31,293 nucleotides of DNA, taken from IMG/VR virus record IMGVR_UViG_3300025159_000321, positions 1-31,293 of that record; one strand, given 5' to 3'. A program made the position numbers and the translations under genes. This document shows, one piece after another, positions 22,136-29,251 of this stretch. The stretch's first letter is position 1. Each line of letters opens with the position of its first letter. This DNA comes from a virus. The notes under the pieces were generated by a model. That model was not told the origin of the DNA. It made no database searches and saw only the letters and a list, made by a program, of their open reading frames with translations.

Positions 22136-22541
22136 TTACACTACCTCCTACACCACCCTCTATCGGCTGCTCTGGCGGTAAACCACCACCTAAGCCAGTC
22201 GCAGGACTTTGAGATGTTAATAATCCAATTAAAAGAGCATCCAATCCCATCCCAAGTAAGTCTTTTAGGGTAATTGCTCCAAGAGGCGGAACTTGGGCTG
22301 CTTCTGGAGCAGGTAAACCACCTTGAGCTTGGGGAATTCCACCTAAATCGCCTCCAGCCAAACCTTGATCGGGATTAAATTGTTCTAAACTAGAAGGGCC
22401 TTGCTGAGGGATACCTAAATCGGGTGCTACTGGAGGTTGGCCAAAATCTGGAGGCAGAGCGCCGCCAACTGCTCCCTGTTGAGGGGCGAATTGCTCGGTA
22501 AGAGTATTTTTTATGTTGTCTAAAAAGTCAAATTGAGGCAT
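22116..22541 (-). CDS. Pro/Gln/Gly-rich hypothetical protein, 141 aa
   Basis: A low-complexity protein: a short amphipathic start (MPQFDFLDNIKNTLTEQFAP), about 75 residues dominated by Pro, Gln and Gly, a hydrophobic helix (ITLKDLLGMGLDALLIGLLT) and a Gly-rich end. The hydrophobic segment is long enough to enter a membrane or core but is flanked by disorder. It lies just after the portal and a small gene. It may be a head-completion or internal virion protein; this is inference from location only. Confidence 0.6.
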   Translation of the reverse strand: MPQFDFLDNIKNTLTEQFAPQQGAVGGALPPDFGQPPVAPDLGIPQQGPSSLEQFNPDQGLAGGDLGGIPQAQGGLPAPEAAQVPPLGAITLKDLLGMGLDALLIGLLTSQSPATGLGGGLPPEQPIEGGVGGSVNAPQIG

Positions 22542-22542
22542 A

Positions 22543-22839
22543 TTATTCGTTTTTTAATCTCTTTTCTAATTCTACCACGCTACCAGTAATTATGTAAACT
22601 AACTCTGTCAAAGAAGCAACCTTTCCCCTAGAGTGGGACTTCTCTATTGCTAATGCTTGGGGGTCATTTTCTTTAAAATTGAAGAAATACTCCTTCTCAT
22701 CGTCAATCATCCGCCTTACAAAGTCCTTAAACTTACCAAAATCCTTGTTTTTGCCTAAATTTGCAAAGAATTGGAGTTCTTCAATGCTCATATCGTCAAT
22801 CATTTTGCGTATTTTAGGAGAAACCCGTATTTTTTCCAT
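22543..22839 (-). CDS. Hypothetical protein, 98 aa
   Basis: Unrecognised. Fully helical in pattern (KIRKMIDDMSIEELQFFANL, then FVRRMIDDEKEYFFNFKE and VYIITGSVVELEKRLKNE), soluble, mixed charge. Its start overlaps the portal's stop (TAATG), so it is translationally coupled to it. It could be a portal accessory or head-completion protein; the sequence alone does not tell. Confidence 0.62.
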   Translation of the reverse strand: MEKIRVSPKIRKMIDDMSIEELQFFANLGKNKDFGKFKDFVRRMIDDEKEYFFNFKENDPQALAIEKSHSRGKVASLTELVYIITGSVVELEKRLKNE

Positions 22840-25058
22840 TAAATAGAACTTGGTACTTGGCCACCACCCTGAATTAACGCTGGAATCGTATCTTGTATCT
22901 GTTGGTTGCCTCCTGATTGGTCACCAACTAGCTTAGTCCTTCCCGCCTCCGGGCTTTGCTGGTCTTGCGGTCTGGGCGGCAAGGTTCCTTCGGCAGTGGT
23001 TCCAGCTTGGTTCCTTCCTGTTTGGGCTATCAATTCACCAATTACGTGGTCAATAAACATTATAATAATAGTGGATTCGTTTGGTAACGCCTGAAATACA
23101 TCAGAATTCATAAATTCAGCGTGTAATTGGGTATGAGCGGGGCTGGCGTAGGGCGTCGGTGGAACATTTTGCCCCTTCATCATCAATTCGTTTTCTCTCA
23201 TGGCCAGTTCTACCTCTTGTTGAAGCCTAGCCTCGGGAACATCCTGCTGAACCTCTTTTTCTATCTTGTAATCGTCTGGATTAAGATCGTTTACTTTTAA
23301 TAACTGGTCGCCAAGTTTCACTGGATCAAAACCTACACCAGCTATCGCCAACTGGATTAACCTGTCATACATCTCCGTAACTTTACTTTGCATAAGGGGC
23401 TTGGAAATTGGTAGGCTGCTTCCCGCTGCAAATTTTATATCATAACCACCCCTAGCTACTGGAATAAAGTACTCTGGTTTTAATCGGAAAAAGCTGTTAC
23501 CGTTTATCGGTCTTTCAATCGGATTTCCGACCTCGTCAAACTGGAGTTCTTTGTTTTCTAGTCGTATTTCCTTAAATTCTTTTTTGAAAGGTTCCCCTTC
23601 AATAACCTCCACCATTCCCTGCTGGGCTAACTTGGCAACTTCGGCCTTAAATTCTTGAGTACCTTTTTGGCCAACTATTTTCTCCAGCCTTGGCTGGGAA
23701 TAAAACTGAATTATATTGGCTACTCTTAGCCTCGCTATCCTGACCAAAAATTCTCTCTCCAACAGCCTCATCTTCAGTCTTATTCTTTTAAGAGCGCTTT
23801 CCTTTAAAATAGCCGCTTCAGTGGCGGTTCCTGGCGTTGGTAGAGAAGCGCTTCTTGGGTCGATCCCAGTTGAAATGGTGGCGTCGTCGCCAAGAAGTTT
23901 TATACTCATTTCTACGCTTCTGGGTATATCACCGTATTCTATCGGTACGGCGTCATTAGGATTATCGCTAGGGATCATCCCGTGAGGCCTGGCAATTAAA
24001 TCTTCATCGTTCAAACCAAGGTTATTGCTGACCAAAAACATCTTGTCTATATCAAGGTGGTTTCGGTCAATTACCATTCTTCTAAGAGTGTTGATTTCGT
24101 CTTGGGTTGATTCAAGTATTTCGGCCTCCCCCTTGCCATAAAAACTGTGAGGTCTTTTTACGTCAACTACCCTTGCAAATGGGAGCTGTTTGTGACGGTA
24201 AATATTAGGGCCATTTCTTATCACCACATCATTGGCCACGATCATCAAGGTGTCGTCTGGTTTTTTGGCCCAGTACCAAAGCACCTCGACCTCTTTGCTG
24301 TGATCTATTCCTTGCGGTGGTTTGTAAAACTCGTAATACTCGGTATCACCACCTGGCTTTACATATTTTGCATTATCTAGCGGATTCCAAACATCTCCGT
24401 TAAAGAAAATATTGAAATCGTCAATATTCATTATGTAGCGACGGATACAATCTCTTGCTGCGTAAGGGCCATCAAAGCCTCTGGCTTTCTCGTCAATGTA
24501 AAAATCATTTAACTTGACTGTTTCCATATAACAGTCGTCATAATCGAAGACTTCTTCCTCAACAAACTCCTCTTTACCTTTCTTATTTAACTGCAGGTGC
24601 CTAACCAACCGCCTGTCTTTGAGGTAGTATTCCTGGGCAATACCAGTTCCGTAAATAAGGGCGTCTTTTTCCACGTTATAGAGTTCGCTGTCGCCGTCGG
24701 CAACATCCCAAGTGTATTTGAATATATGGCTCATTACGGTAGCCTTATGCTGGTCTTCGCTACTTCTAGGTAAAATTAGAGGCTGGGGGGTCTGGTCAAT
24801 AATTTCCGCTAATGCTGTTTCTACAACAGCAGTGGTCAGGGGAACATAGTGATTACTCTGCCAATCATTACCCTTTTCCCGTTCTTTCCTTTGGGCCTCC
24901 CATTGCTTAGCGGCTTTATCCCACTTTCTCTCCGCCTCGATTCTATCGGAAGAATCTTTCATGTTTTGGTAGCGGGTATAAACCCGTTCCAAAGCCTCCG
25001 CTTCTTTATCGGTTGGTTTATATTCCGAACGAATTTTTGGTTTTTTATCTATTGCCAT
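22839..25058 (-). CDS. Portal protein
   Basis: 739 residues, at the length of P22-type portals. The N-terminus has the usual long helical, charged lead (AIDKKPKIRSEYKPTDKEAE), then NDWQSNHYVPLTTAVVETAL with IIDQTPQPLI, a membrane-free virion pattern, and DALIYGTGIAQEYYLKDRRL. Later ALKRIRLKMRLLEREFLVRI, the long stem/wing helix, and FAAGSSLPISKP follow. The C-terminal region is Pro/Gln rich. The ring of portal subunits forms the DNA entry vertex and binds terminase. It is directly after the large terminase gene (4-nt gap) and before head genes, the canonical order. Confidence 0.85.
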   Translation of the reverse strand: MAIDKKPKIRSEYKPTDKEAEALERVYTRYQNMKDSSDRIEAERKWDKAAKQWEAQRKEREKGNDWQSNHYVPLTTAVVETALAEIIDQTPQPLILPRSSEDQHKATVMSHIFKYTWDVADGDSELYNVEKDALIYGTGIAQEYYLKDRRLVRHLQLNKKGKEEFVEEEVFDYDDCYMETVKLNDFYIDEKARGFDGPYAARDCIRRYIMNIDDFNIFFNGDVWNPLDNAKYVKPGGDTEYYEFYKPPQGIDHSKEVEVLWYWAKKPDDTLMIVANDVVIRNGPNIYRHKQLPFARVVDVKRPHSFYGKGEAEILESTQDEINTLRRMVIDRNHLDIDKMFLVSNNLGLNDEDLIARPHGMIPSDNPNDAVPIEYGDIPRSVEMSIKLLGDDATISTGIDPRSASLPTPGTATEAAILKESALKRIRLKMRLLEREFLVRIARLRVANIIQFYSQPRLEKIVGQKGTQEFKAEVAKLAQQGMVEVIEGEPFKKEFKEIRLENKELQFDEVGNPIERPINGNSFFRLKPEYFIPVARGGYDIKFAAGSSLPISKPLMQSKVTEMYDRLIQLAIAGVGFDPVKLGDQLLKVNDLNPDDYKIEKEVQQDVPEARLQQEVELAMRENELMMKGQNVPPTPYASPAHTQLHAEFMNSDVFQALPNESTIIIMFIDHVIGELIAQTGRNQAGTTAEGTLPPRPQDQQSPEAGRTKLVGDQSGGNQQIQDTIPALIQGGGQVPSSI

Positions 25059-25062
25059 TTAG

Positions 25063-26559
25063 TTAATATAAGTAGCGGCCAGCGAAATACTCCTTTTTCT
25101 CTCTTGGCCTAGCTAAAAGAGCCAGCGAATAGGAAAGGGCGTCTATAACATCGTCGTGTTGTCCCCTGGGAAATCGCAGAAGCTCATCCTCCAAATATTG
25201 GTTGTTCGGCATCTGTTTCCAGTGGAAAACCTTCCCCGCCGCATAAAGGGGTTGGAAAGCCTGGATACGCTGATCTTTGCTTCGCCCACCTGGCCTAACT
25301 TCTTGTATCGGCAGGTAACGCCCTCTCCTAACCGCTTCCTCTCTTATTGAATAAGCCAAAGCCTTTTGGTAAGCCACGTCTTCGATTCCAATTCGATTGG
25401 GGTGCCAACGCTCTGTTAGTTTAAACAACTCGTTAATAATTTCTGTCGGTTTATACTTGGCCCTGACCACTTCTCTTAAGAATATATTACCATATTGGTC
25501 GATTGATGTAACTACAATAGCCGTATAATCAGCTTGTTTTTCCATTGAAATGGCGGGATCGACAGTTATGTAGGTATGAAATAGCTTGCCTGGAACGTCA
25601 GCTGGCTCGTAATAGTGAAACCATTCTTTTTTGAAAGTAGCATCCTCGGAGGGCACGGCCTCATTAAGATACTGGGTGCTAAATTCGTAGGGCCCCTTCT
25701 CTCTATACCTGGTTAGAAGTTCTTTCTGATCGAATTTCTCAGGCCAAAGAAAACTTTTCAGCCCCTCACCAGTACTTAAAGCGGTTTCTATCGGCCCCTC
25801 CCATTCAAACGCCCGTTTTAACATCACGTCGTAGCTACTAATTACGTGATTGTCTTTGTCCATTATCCAAGAATATAAATCACCGTCAGTCCACTTTGTA
25901 CCCACAACAATCATTTGCCCTCCTGGGTCAAGAAGGTCAAGCGAGTCTTTATAACGAAGAATAACTTTATCAATCTGGTCACGGGTTCCAATATTTTCCC
26001 TCTCCACTAAATCGTCATGGATAATTAAATCGTAATGCTGACCTGTTTTTGTAGTTTCTACGCCCCAACCCGTAACCGTTGGCTCCTTACCTTTTTGACC
26101 TGTTTTTGATTGTCTTAAAGTAACTCGGTTCTCACTCCATTCTTCGGGATCCTTAGCCAAATCCCCAAAAATTCTCTTAAAGTCCTCGTTTTCTGCCAGG
26201 TGCCGTTTAATAGCCCTGACGAAGTCGGCGGCGGTTTGGTAAGTGGCGTTCTGGATTAGAATACGGACAGCAGGATTGTTAGCGATTCTGTAAAGAGAGT
26301 AACCGACAGTGAGTAAAGTACTTTTTAAATGGCCTCTGGGAACCAGAATTAGTTTTTTCTTGGATATATTGTCAGTAACAAAGTGGCAAAGATCCTTGTG
26401 GAAAGACGACAGGGGAACTTTCCCATCACCATCTTCAGCCTTGAGAATGTATTTATTGAAAATGAACAAGTCTTTAGCGGCCTTCTCCTTAAGAAGGGAG
26501 TCTTGCAGGGCCTTTTCCTGTTCGATTTGGGCTATAGCCAATCTAAGATTTTCGTTCAT
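25063..26559 (-). CDS. terL: Terminase large subunit
   Basis: 498 residues from ATG 26559 (an adjacent TTG is not needed). ATPase: Walker A-like VPRGHLKST (73-81), Walker B LIIHDD (178-183) and VVGTKW (218-223), the coupling motif. Nuclease: TVDPAISMEKQADYTAIVV (332-350), with the first metal Asp334; IGIEDVAYQKA (390-400) with the central Glu/Asp; and HDDVIDALSYS (468-478) with the last Asp group. This is the motor that packages DNA into the prohead and cuts it. The motif set is complete, so it should be active. It overlaps the 169-residue gene upstream by 17 nt. Confidence 0.93.
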   Translation of the reverse strand: MNENLRLAIAQIEQEKALQDSLLKEKAAKDLFIFNKYILKAEDGDGKVPLSSFHKDLCHFVTDNISKKKLILVPRGHLKSTLLTVGYSLYRIANNPAVRILIQNATYQTAADFVRAIKRHLAENEDFKRIFGDLAKDPEEWSENRVTLRQSKTGQKGKEPTVTGWGVETTKTGQHYDLIIHDDLVERENIGTRDQIDKVILRYKDSLDLLDPGGQMIVVGTKWTDGDLYSWIMDKDNHVISSYDVMLKRAFEWEGPIETALSTGEGLKSFLWPEKFDQKELLTRYREKGPYEFSTQYLNEAVPSEDATFKKEWFHYYEPADVPGKLFHTYITVDPAISMEKQADYTAIVVTSIDQYGNIFLREVVRAKYKPTEIINELFKLTERWHPNRIGIEDVAYQKALAYSIREEAVRRGRYLPIQEVRPGGRSKDQRIQAFQPLYAAGKVFHWKQMPNNQYLEDELLRFPRGQHDDVIDALSYSLALLARPREKKEYFAGRYLY

Positions 26560-27052
26560 CAATAAAAGTTTTCACTTCTTGTTCTTTTTTCCAGTTATTT
26601 ACCGCTATCCAACCACTTTCCATAAACTGTTCAATAGCCTTAAAGTCAAATTCTGGTATGTGGCTTGGTTTAAACGCTCTGGCGAACTTTCTTTTATCTG
26701 GCGAATAAAGAACAAATACCAACCCTTTGTCCTCTATGAAGGTATGGCTTGTCCACCCTTGAGGAAATTCTTCTTCCGCTGCTGCCTTAGACAGAATATC
26801 GGCTAAGGCTCGCCAGTAATCGGCAATTCTAAATCTATTCTTTCCCTCTAAGGTTTCTAAGGTGTCACCAACAACTCGCTTGGTTTCCTTATCAGCCTCT
26901 TTTCCCTTTTCTTTGACCCACTTAGACGCTTTAACTTCAGATTCTTGACCTAAAACATCAATTTCTTCTTCAAGTTCAGCCGCCGTTTTTTTACTTTGTT
27001 TTTCGGCTTCTAATTTAGTTAAACCGTTTAAAGAAACTTTCTTTTCTTTCAC
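26543..27052 (-). CDS. Hypothetical protein, 169 aa, between terminase genes
   Basis: Unrecognised. The first half is a long, highly charged helix, probably coiled coil (NGLTKLEAEKQSKKTAAELE, then EEIDVLGQESEVKASKWVKE). The second half looks globular (RIADYWRALADILSKAAAEE and LVFVLYSPDKRKFARAFK, ending in a Trp/Lys-rich helix). Starts at GTG 27052; there is no separate ribosome site, but an extended -10 (TGATATACT) ends 6 nt upstream, so the message may be leaderless. Between the small zinc protein and the large terminase, it may help packaging, though nothing specific shows this. Confidence 0.62.
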   Translation of the reverse strand: MKEKKVSLNGLTKLEAEKQSKKTAAELEEEIDVLGQESEVKASKWVKEKGKEADKETKRVVGDTLETLEGKNRFRIADYWRALADILSKAAAEEEFPQGWTSHTFIEDKGLVFVLYSPDKRKFARAFKPSHIPEFDFKAIEQFMESGWIAVNNWKKEQEVKTFIDERKS

Positions 27053-27058
27053 CCCTAA

Positions 27059-27067
27059 AGTATATCA
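27059..27067 (-). promoter_or_regulatory. Extended -10 promoter element before the gene at 27052
   Basis: TGA plus TATACT on the minus strand, the extended -10 form TGn-TATAAT, ending 6 nt before the GTG start. The -35 position is occupied by a polypurine tract and not by a consensus box. The predicted start of transcription is at the start codon. Confidence 0.5.
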
Positions 27068-27075
27068 TACAAACT

Positions 27076-27112
27076 TTTTTCTTTTCTTTTTAGTAGTTTT
27101 TCTTTTCTTTTT
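27076..27112 (-). repeat. Polypurine 16-bp direct repeat upstream of a start
   Basis: TTTTTCTTTTCTTTTT occurs at 27076-27091 and again at 27097-27112 (plus strand), separated by AGTAG. On the minus strand it is a polypurine run covering the -35 and upstream region of the extended -10 promoter at 27059-27067. It may act as an upstream promoter element or a protein/triplex site. Confidence 0.7.
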
Positions 27113-27152
27113 GCTTAATTATTAACCTTAAAGGGTTTACCCTCTTGCACGA

Positions 27153-27168
27153 AAGGTCTTTAGACCTT
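27153..27168. promoter_or_regulatory. 16-bp palindrome (operator-like)
   Basis: AAGGTCTTTAGACCTT is a perfect inverted repeat with 7-bp arms and a 2-base centre. It lies in the gene-free stretch 27053-27227, between the leftward gene at 27052 and the rightward promoter at 27228. No U-tract, so it is more like an operator than a terminator. Confidence 0.45.
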
Positions 27169-27227
27169 GAGTGAATTTTGAAGAGGGGTGGTGGGGAGAA
27201 ACTTTTACCGCAAATTTCCCATAGGGG

Positions 27228-27256
27228 TTGACATTGCTACTTGGATTGTATATTAT
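27228..27256 (+). promoter_or_regulatory. Rightward sigma70-type promoter of a small RNA
   Basis: TTGACA (27228-27233), 17-nt spacer, TATTAT (27251-27256): 11 of 12 consensus bases at ideal spacing. It faces right in a block where all protein genes run left. The only thing downstream before a terminator is the ~97-nt stretch 27263-27359. Confidence 0.8.
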
Positions 27257-27262
27257 GGCATT

Positions 27263-27359
27263 AGAAAACCACCGTTTTTAATGTACGAAAACGGGACAGA
27301 AAAAAATATTGTGTTTTGCAAAACTACTTAAAACCACTCTAACAACCGAGTGGTTTTTT
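27263..27359 (+). ncRNA. Candidate small RNA, about 97 nt
   Basis: Bounded by a near-consensus promoter and an intrinsic terminator on the plus strand. Two or three folds are visible: CCGTTTT (27272-27278) with AAAACGG (27288-27294); a 12-nt palindrome GTTTTGCAAAAC (27313-27324); and the terminator stem (27330-27357). A 16-codon reading frame (27281-27331, MYENGTEKNIVFCKTT) exists but has no ribosome site, so a non-coding role is favoured. It is antisense to nothing coding except possibly the 3' end of the zinc-protein message. Function unknown; it could be regulatory. Confidence 0.6.
27330..27359 (+). terminator. Intrinsic terminator (probably works in both directions)
   Basis: AAAACCACTC (27330-27339) and GAGTGGTTTT (27348-27357) form a perfect 10-bp stem around an 8-nt loop, followed by two more T on the plus strand, giving six T in a row. 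It ends the small RNA. The minus-strand zinc-protein gene stops 2 nt before it (at 27361), and the A-rich left arm would also serve that message. Confidence 0.8.
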
Positions 27360-27360
27360 G

Positions 27361-27567
27361 TCAAGTATTCTTCTTGAACATACATTTCTTACAAAGACGT
27401 TTCATCATTCCGTGTTCACACCTCTTCGGTTCTACATCGTAATTTTCTTTTATGTATCGGGTAGTCTCCTTAAGGACTTCTTTTTTCAAATGAAACATCA
27501 CCTTGTGAGAGTTACTACAAAACACTTTCCTATCCAATTCTTTATCACAGAAGCTACAATTAACCAT
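27361..27567 (-). CDS. Small zinc-cluster protein, 68 aa
   Basis: Two probable zinc sites. First: CSFC (4-7) with CSNSHKVMFH (Cys17, His21 or His26), like the end of a phage zinc-ribbon/HNH-related cluster. Second: CEHG (Cys50, His52) with CKKC (59-62). The linker is a basic helix. It could be a DNA- or RNA-binding regulator. The promoter (TTGATT, 17 nt, TAATAT) overlaps three TTAAC-N5-GTTAA operator-like sites, one of them across its start codon, so it is probably tightly controlled, perhaps by itself. No ribosome site, so a leaderless message is likely. Confidence 0.68.
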   Translation of the reverse strand: MVNCSFCDKELDRKVFCSNSHKVMFHLKKEVLKETTRYIKENYDVEPKRCEHGMMKRLCKKCMFKKNT

Positions 27568-27626
27568 TAGTTAATATATTAACGATAAGTTAATAATAAA
27601 TCAAGGTTTATTTAACGATTAGTAAA
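27560..27626 (-). promoter_or_regulatory. Three operator-like repeats, TTAAC-N5-GTTAA
   Basis: TTAACCATTAGTTAA at 27560-27574, TTAACGATAAGTTAA at 27579-27593 and TTAACGATTAGTAAA at 27612-27626. The first two are perfect palindromes in their arms; the third has one mismatch. Start-to-start distances are 19 and 33 nt. The first covers the start codon of the zinc-protein gene, the second its -10, and the third lies just upstream of the -35, the layout of a repressed promoter. Confidence 0.65.
27576..27604 (-). promoter_or_regulatory. Leftward promoter of the zinc-protein gene
   Basis: TTGATT (27599-27604) and TAATAT (27576-27581) on the minus strand with 17 nt between. The -10 ends 8 nt before ATG 27567, so transcription should begin within a base or two of the start codon. 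It is overlaid by the three operator-like repeats. Confidence 0.55.
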
Positions 27627-27742
27627 ATACCCCCTAGAAATTATTCTGCGCTGCGTTTAGCTTTTGAGTCCCCTTCGTAAATAAAAAAAGTTTTAGAAAT
27701 TTATGTCTTATTTAATATTTGCTTATACAGTACTATTTAAAT

Positions 27743-27805
27743 ATGAAAGGGGTGCTATGGGGGTTCGTACCTGTAGCCTTAGTTTATACCTATGACTGGG
27801 TATAA
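27743..27805 (+). CDS. Possible 20-aa hydrophobic peptide
   Basis: Reads MKGVLWGFVPVALVYTYDWV and stops. It is a short hydrophobic peptide with a charged start, like a single membrane helix. A TACTAT box (27731-27736) ends 6 nt before the ATG, the same spacing as at several other gene starts here, but the -35 is weak and the peptide is so short that chance is a fair explanation. It lies in the otherwise gene-free stretch 27568-27862, opposite in direction to its neighbours. Nothing else coding is seen there. Confidence 0.25.
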   Translation: MKGVLWGFVPVALVYTYDWV

Positions 27806-27862
27806 TAAGAGTTATACTCTATACTTTAGCTTCAAACCTGAGTATCTATTATATATAGGCTG

Positions 27863-28312
27863 TTATTCTATGTCCTTGAGGAGCTTCTCTGTAGCCTCTC
27901 TAGTCTTCCTTAGCTCTGATATTATCTCCTTATATGATAGGTTCTCATATGGATTTATATTTACATTAAGATTGGCCCTCTTTTGAGTAGGATAATAATC
28001 AAAGACTTTAATCATAGTTTCTAGCCCTCTCAAAGCGTCAGCAGCAGTTGGTTTCTCTTCTACTCCCTTCTCTATTACTTTATTCAGTTTACTAGCTATA
28101 TAATCACTGTCATAGCCTAGTTTTCTAAATACCACTTCAAGCTCATTCTTTATTTCTGGTTTAGATAAATTATCGTAGGCTATATTTCTAGCATTATTTC
28201 TACTTTTAGTATTGTAAGATAATAAAGCAGCGTCGGTCGCACTACCGAGTGTTGCATATTCTTTGACAAAGTGTCGTTGTTTTGGAGTTAGTTTTGCACG
28301 TATTCTTGGCAT
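27863..28312 (-). CDS. terS: Terminase small subunit
   Basis: 149 residues. The N-terminal DNA-binding helix-turn-helix reads LTPKQRHFVKEYATLGSATD, then AALLSYNTKSRNNARNIAYD with the NLSKPEIKNELE end, the signature of the Terminase_2 family (LTPKQ-FV-EY...GNATxAA). The C-terminal part holds the oligomerisation helices (YIASKLNKVIEKG, DALRGLETMIKVFDYY and a final coiled coil). The subunit recognises the packaging site and loads the large subunit. It is the first leftward gene, with AAGGAT just before its ATG and an extended -10 (TGGTAGAAT) 6 nt upstream. The large-subunit gene is two genes further on. Confidence 0.9.
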   Translation of the reverse strand: MPRIRAKLTPKQRHFVKEYATLGSATDAALLSYNTKSRNNARNIAYDNLSKPEIKNELEVVFRKLGYDSDYIASKLNKVIEKGVEEKPTAADALRGLETMIKVFDYYPTQKRANLNVNINPYENLSYKEIISELRKTREATEKLLKDIE

Positions 28313-28318
28313 ATCCTT

Positions 28319-28327
28319 ATTCTACCA
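28319..28327 (-). promoter_or_regulatory. Extended -10 element before the terminase small subunit
   Basis: TGG plus TAGAAT on the minus strand (28327 to 28319), ending 6 nt before ATG 28312. The -10 matches 5 of 6 and has the TGn extension; no good -35 is visible. It would give a nearly leaderless packaging-operon message. The AAGGAT between it and the ATG would otherwise act as a ribosome site. Confidence 0.4.
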
Positions 28328-28407
28328 TATTTAGATGTTTACACTAAATGAGTAGTGAAGCGTTTATATCGAACATAGTGAGATGATACACTTAATATAT
28401 AAGGAGT

Positions 28408-28436
28408 TTGACAATACGTGGTTCTTGTGTTATACT
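28408..28436 (+). promoter_or_regulatory. Strong rightward promoter of the plus-strand operon
   Basis: TTGACA (28408-28413), 17-nt spacer, TATACT (28431-28436). 11 of 12 consensus bases match and the spacing is ideal. It lies in the divergent region 28313-28607 between the leftward terminase operon and the rightward genes, and would transcribe everything from the HNH-AP2 gene on. Confidence 0.82.
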
Positions 28437-28442
28437 ATGTTT

Positions 28443-28607
28443 ACTAGGTTGAAATAGTTTACTCAGAACGAGGTGAAGAATACTTTAAAAATCATTTGTC
28501 TTTTAATTCCCAGGCTGAAGCCTCTTGGAGACACACCAAGTATAATGGTATAAGCCTAAGCCTGTCACTTAGGCAGTTAAGCCTGGCGATTAGATGAGAA
28601 AGGGTAT
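28443..28607 (+). ncRNA. Long structured 5' leader of the HNH-AP2 gene
   Basis: About 165 nt separate the predicted transcription start from ATG 28608. Visible folds: AGGC-TGAA-GCCT at 28512-28523 with flanking UCC/GGA pairing (28508-28529); and GCCTAAG (28554-28560) with CTTAGGC (28568-28574), 7 bp. A third AAGCCT (28580-28585) can pair with the same AGGC, so two forms are mutually exclusive, as in attenuators. No U-tract and no intron core was recognised. The rest of the divergent region holds only the promoters. It may be a regulatory leader or a remnant of a mobile intron. Confidence 0.4.
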
Positions 28608-29051
28608 ATGTTAGAGAAACAGAAGAAATACCTACGAGAGTACAGTTACAGACAACATTTCGGTGGGTTTCGGGAAATAGCCATCCAACGAGATAAGCAG
28701 TGTTGCGTTAGATGCGGAATGACAAGAAAACAGCACCAAGCTAAATGGGGTAGAGATATTACAGTCGATCATATTGATGGACGAGGTAGGTATTCTACAG
28801 AAAAAAATCATCATTTGGACAACTTACAAACTATGTGTGTTAAATGTCACGCCAAAAAGGATAGGCTGCAAACTAGAGAAAGGATGAGATTGGCAGATTC
28901 TGGAATTAGAGGGGTAAGACAAATTGGCAAAAAATGGCGTGCCGAGATCAGAGTAAATAGTAAAACTGTACATTTGGGTTACTGGAAATCTAAATTAGCG
29001 GCAGCGTTGGTGTATAAACTGGCTTTTAGACGCTATCATATCTGGGGATAA
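28608..29051 (+). CDS. HNH endonuclease with a C-terminal AP2-like DNA-binding domain
   Basis: 147 residues. HNH domain: CVRCGMTRKQ (Cys33, Cys36), DITVDHIDGRGRYS with the catalytic DH, HHLDNLQTMCVKCHAKK with the Asn and second Cys pair. AP2 domain: GIRGVRQIGKKWRAEIRVNS then TVHLGYWKSKLAAALVY, with the R-G-V, W-A-I and LG-(Y/W) residues of the three-stranded sheet that binds DNA in homing enzymes of this kind. HNH-AP2 nucleases are mobile and common in phages. It heads the rightward operon; AAAGGG precedes its ATG. Confidence 0.88.
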   Translation: MLEKQKKYLREYSYRQHFGGFREIAIQRDKQCCVRCGMTRKQHQAKWGRDITVDHIDGRGRYSTEKNHHLDNLQTMCVKCHAKKDRLQTRERMRLADSGIRGVRQIGKKWRAEIRVNSKTVHLGYWKSKLAAALVYKLAFRRYHIWG

Positions 29052-29056
29052 AATAT

Positions 29057-29251
29057 ATGAAAGATTATTCAAATCAAGATCACTTAATAAACCCGCCAAT
29101 AGAAACTTTTAAAGATTTAAAGTCTTGGGTTAAAAGAAACAGGCTTATTGTTATTACTGGATTAGTTCTATTTATTATATTTATATTACTGCTCAGTTCC
29201 ATAAACGGAAATATTTGCATGGAATATCAGCAAGGGCGTGGTTGTATATGA
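29057..29251 (+). CDS. Single-span membrane protein, 64 aa
   Basis: A charged N-terminus (about 28 residues) is followed by a clear membrane helix, LIVITGLVLFIIFILLLSS (29-47), and a short tail with two Cys (ICMEYQQGRGCI). By the positive-inside rule (KSWVKRNR before the helix) the N-terminus is cytoplasmic. GGGGAT lies before the ATG, 5 nt after the HNH-AP2 stop. It is joined to the next gene by an ATGA overlap. Function unknown; size and place would suit a host-membrane or superinfection protein. Confidence 0.62.
   Translation: MKDYSNQDHLINPPIETFKDLKSWVKRNRLIVITGLVLFIIFILLLSSINGNICMEYQQGRGCI

Noticed and set aside
27281-27331. A 16-residue peptide gene inside the small RNA.
   Set aside because: No ribosome site, and the start falls in the hairpin loop; kept only as a remark under the RNA.
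1938-29051. An insertion sequence or transposon carrying the HNH genes.
   Set aside because: No transposase, terminal inverted repeats or target duplications were seen around either nuclease gene; both look like free-standing homing nucleases.
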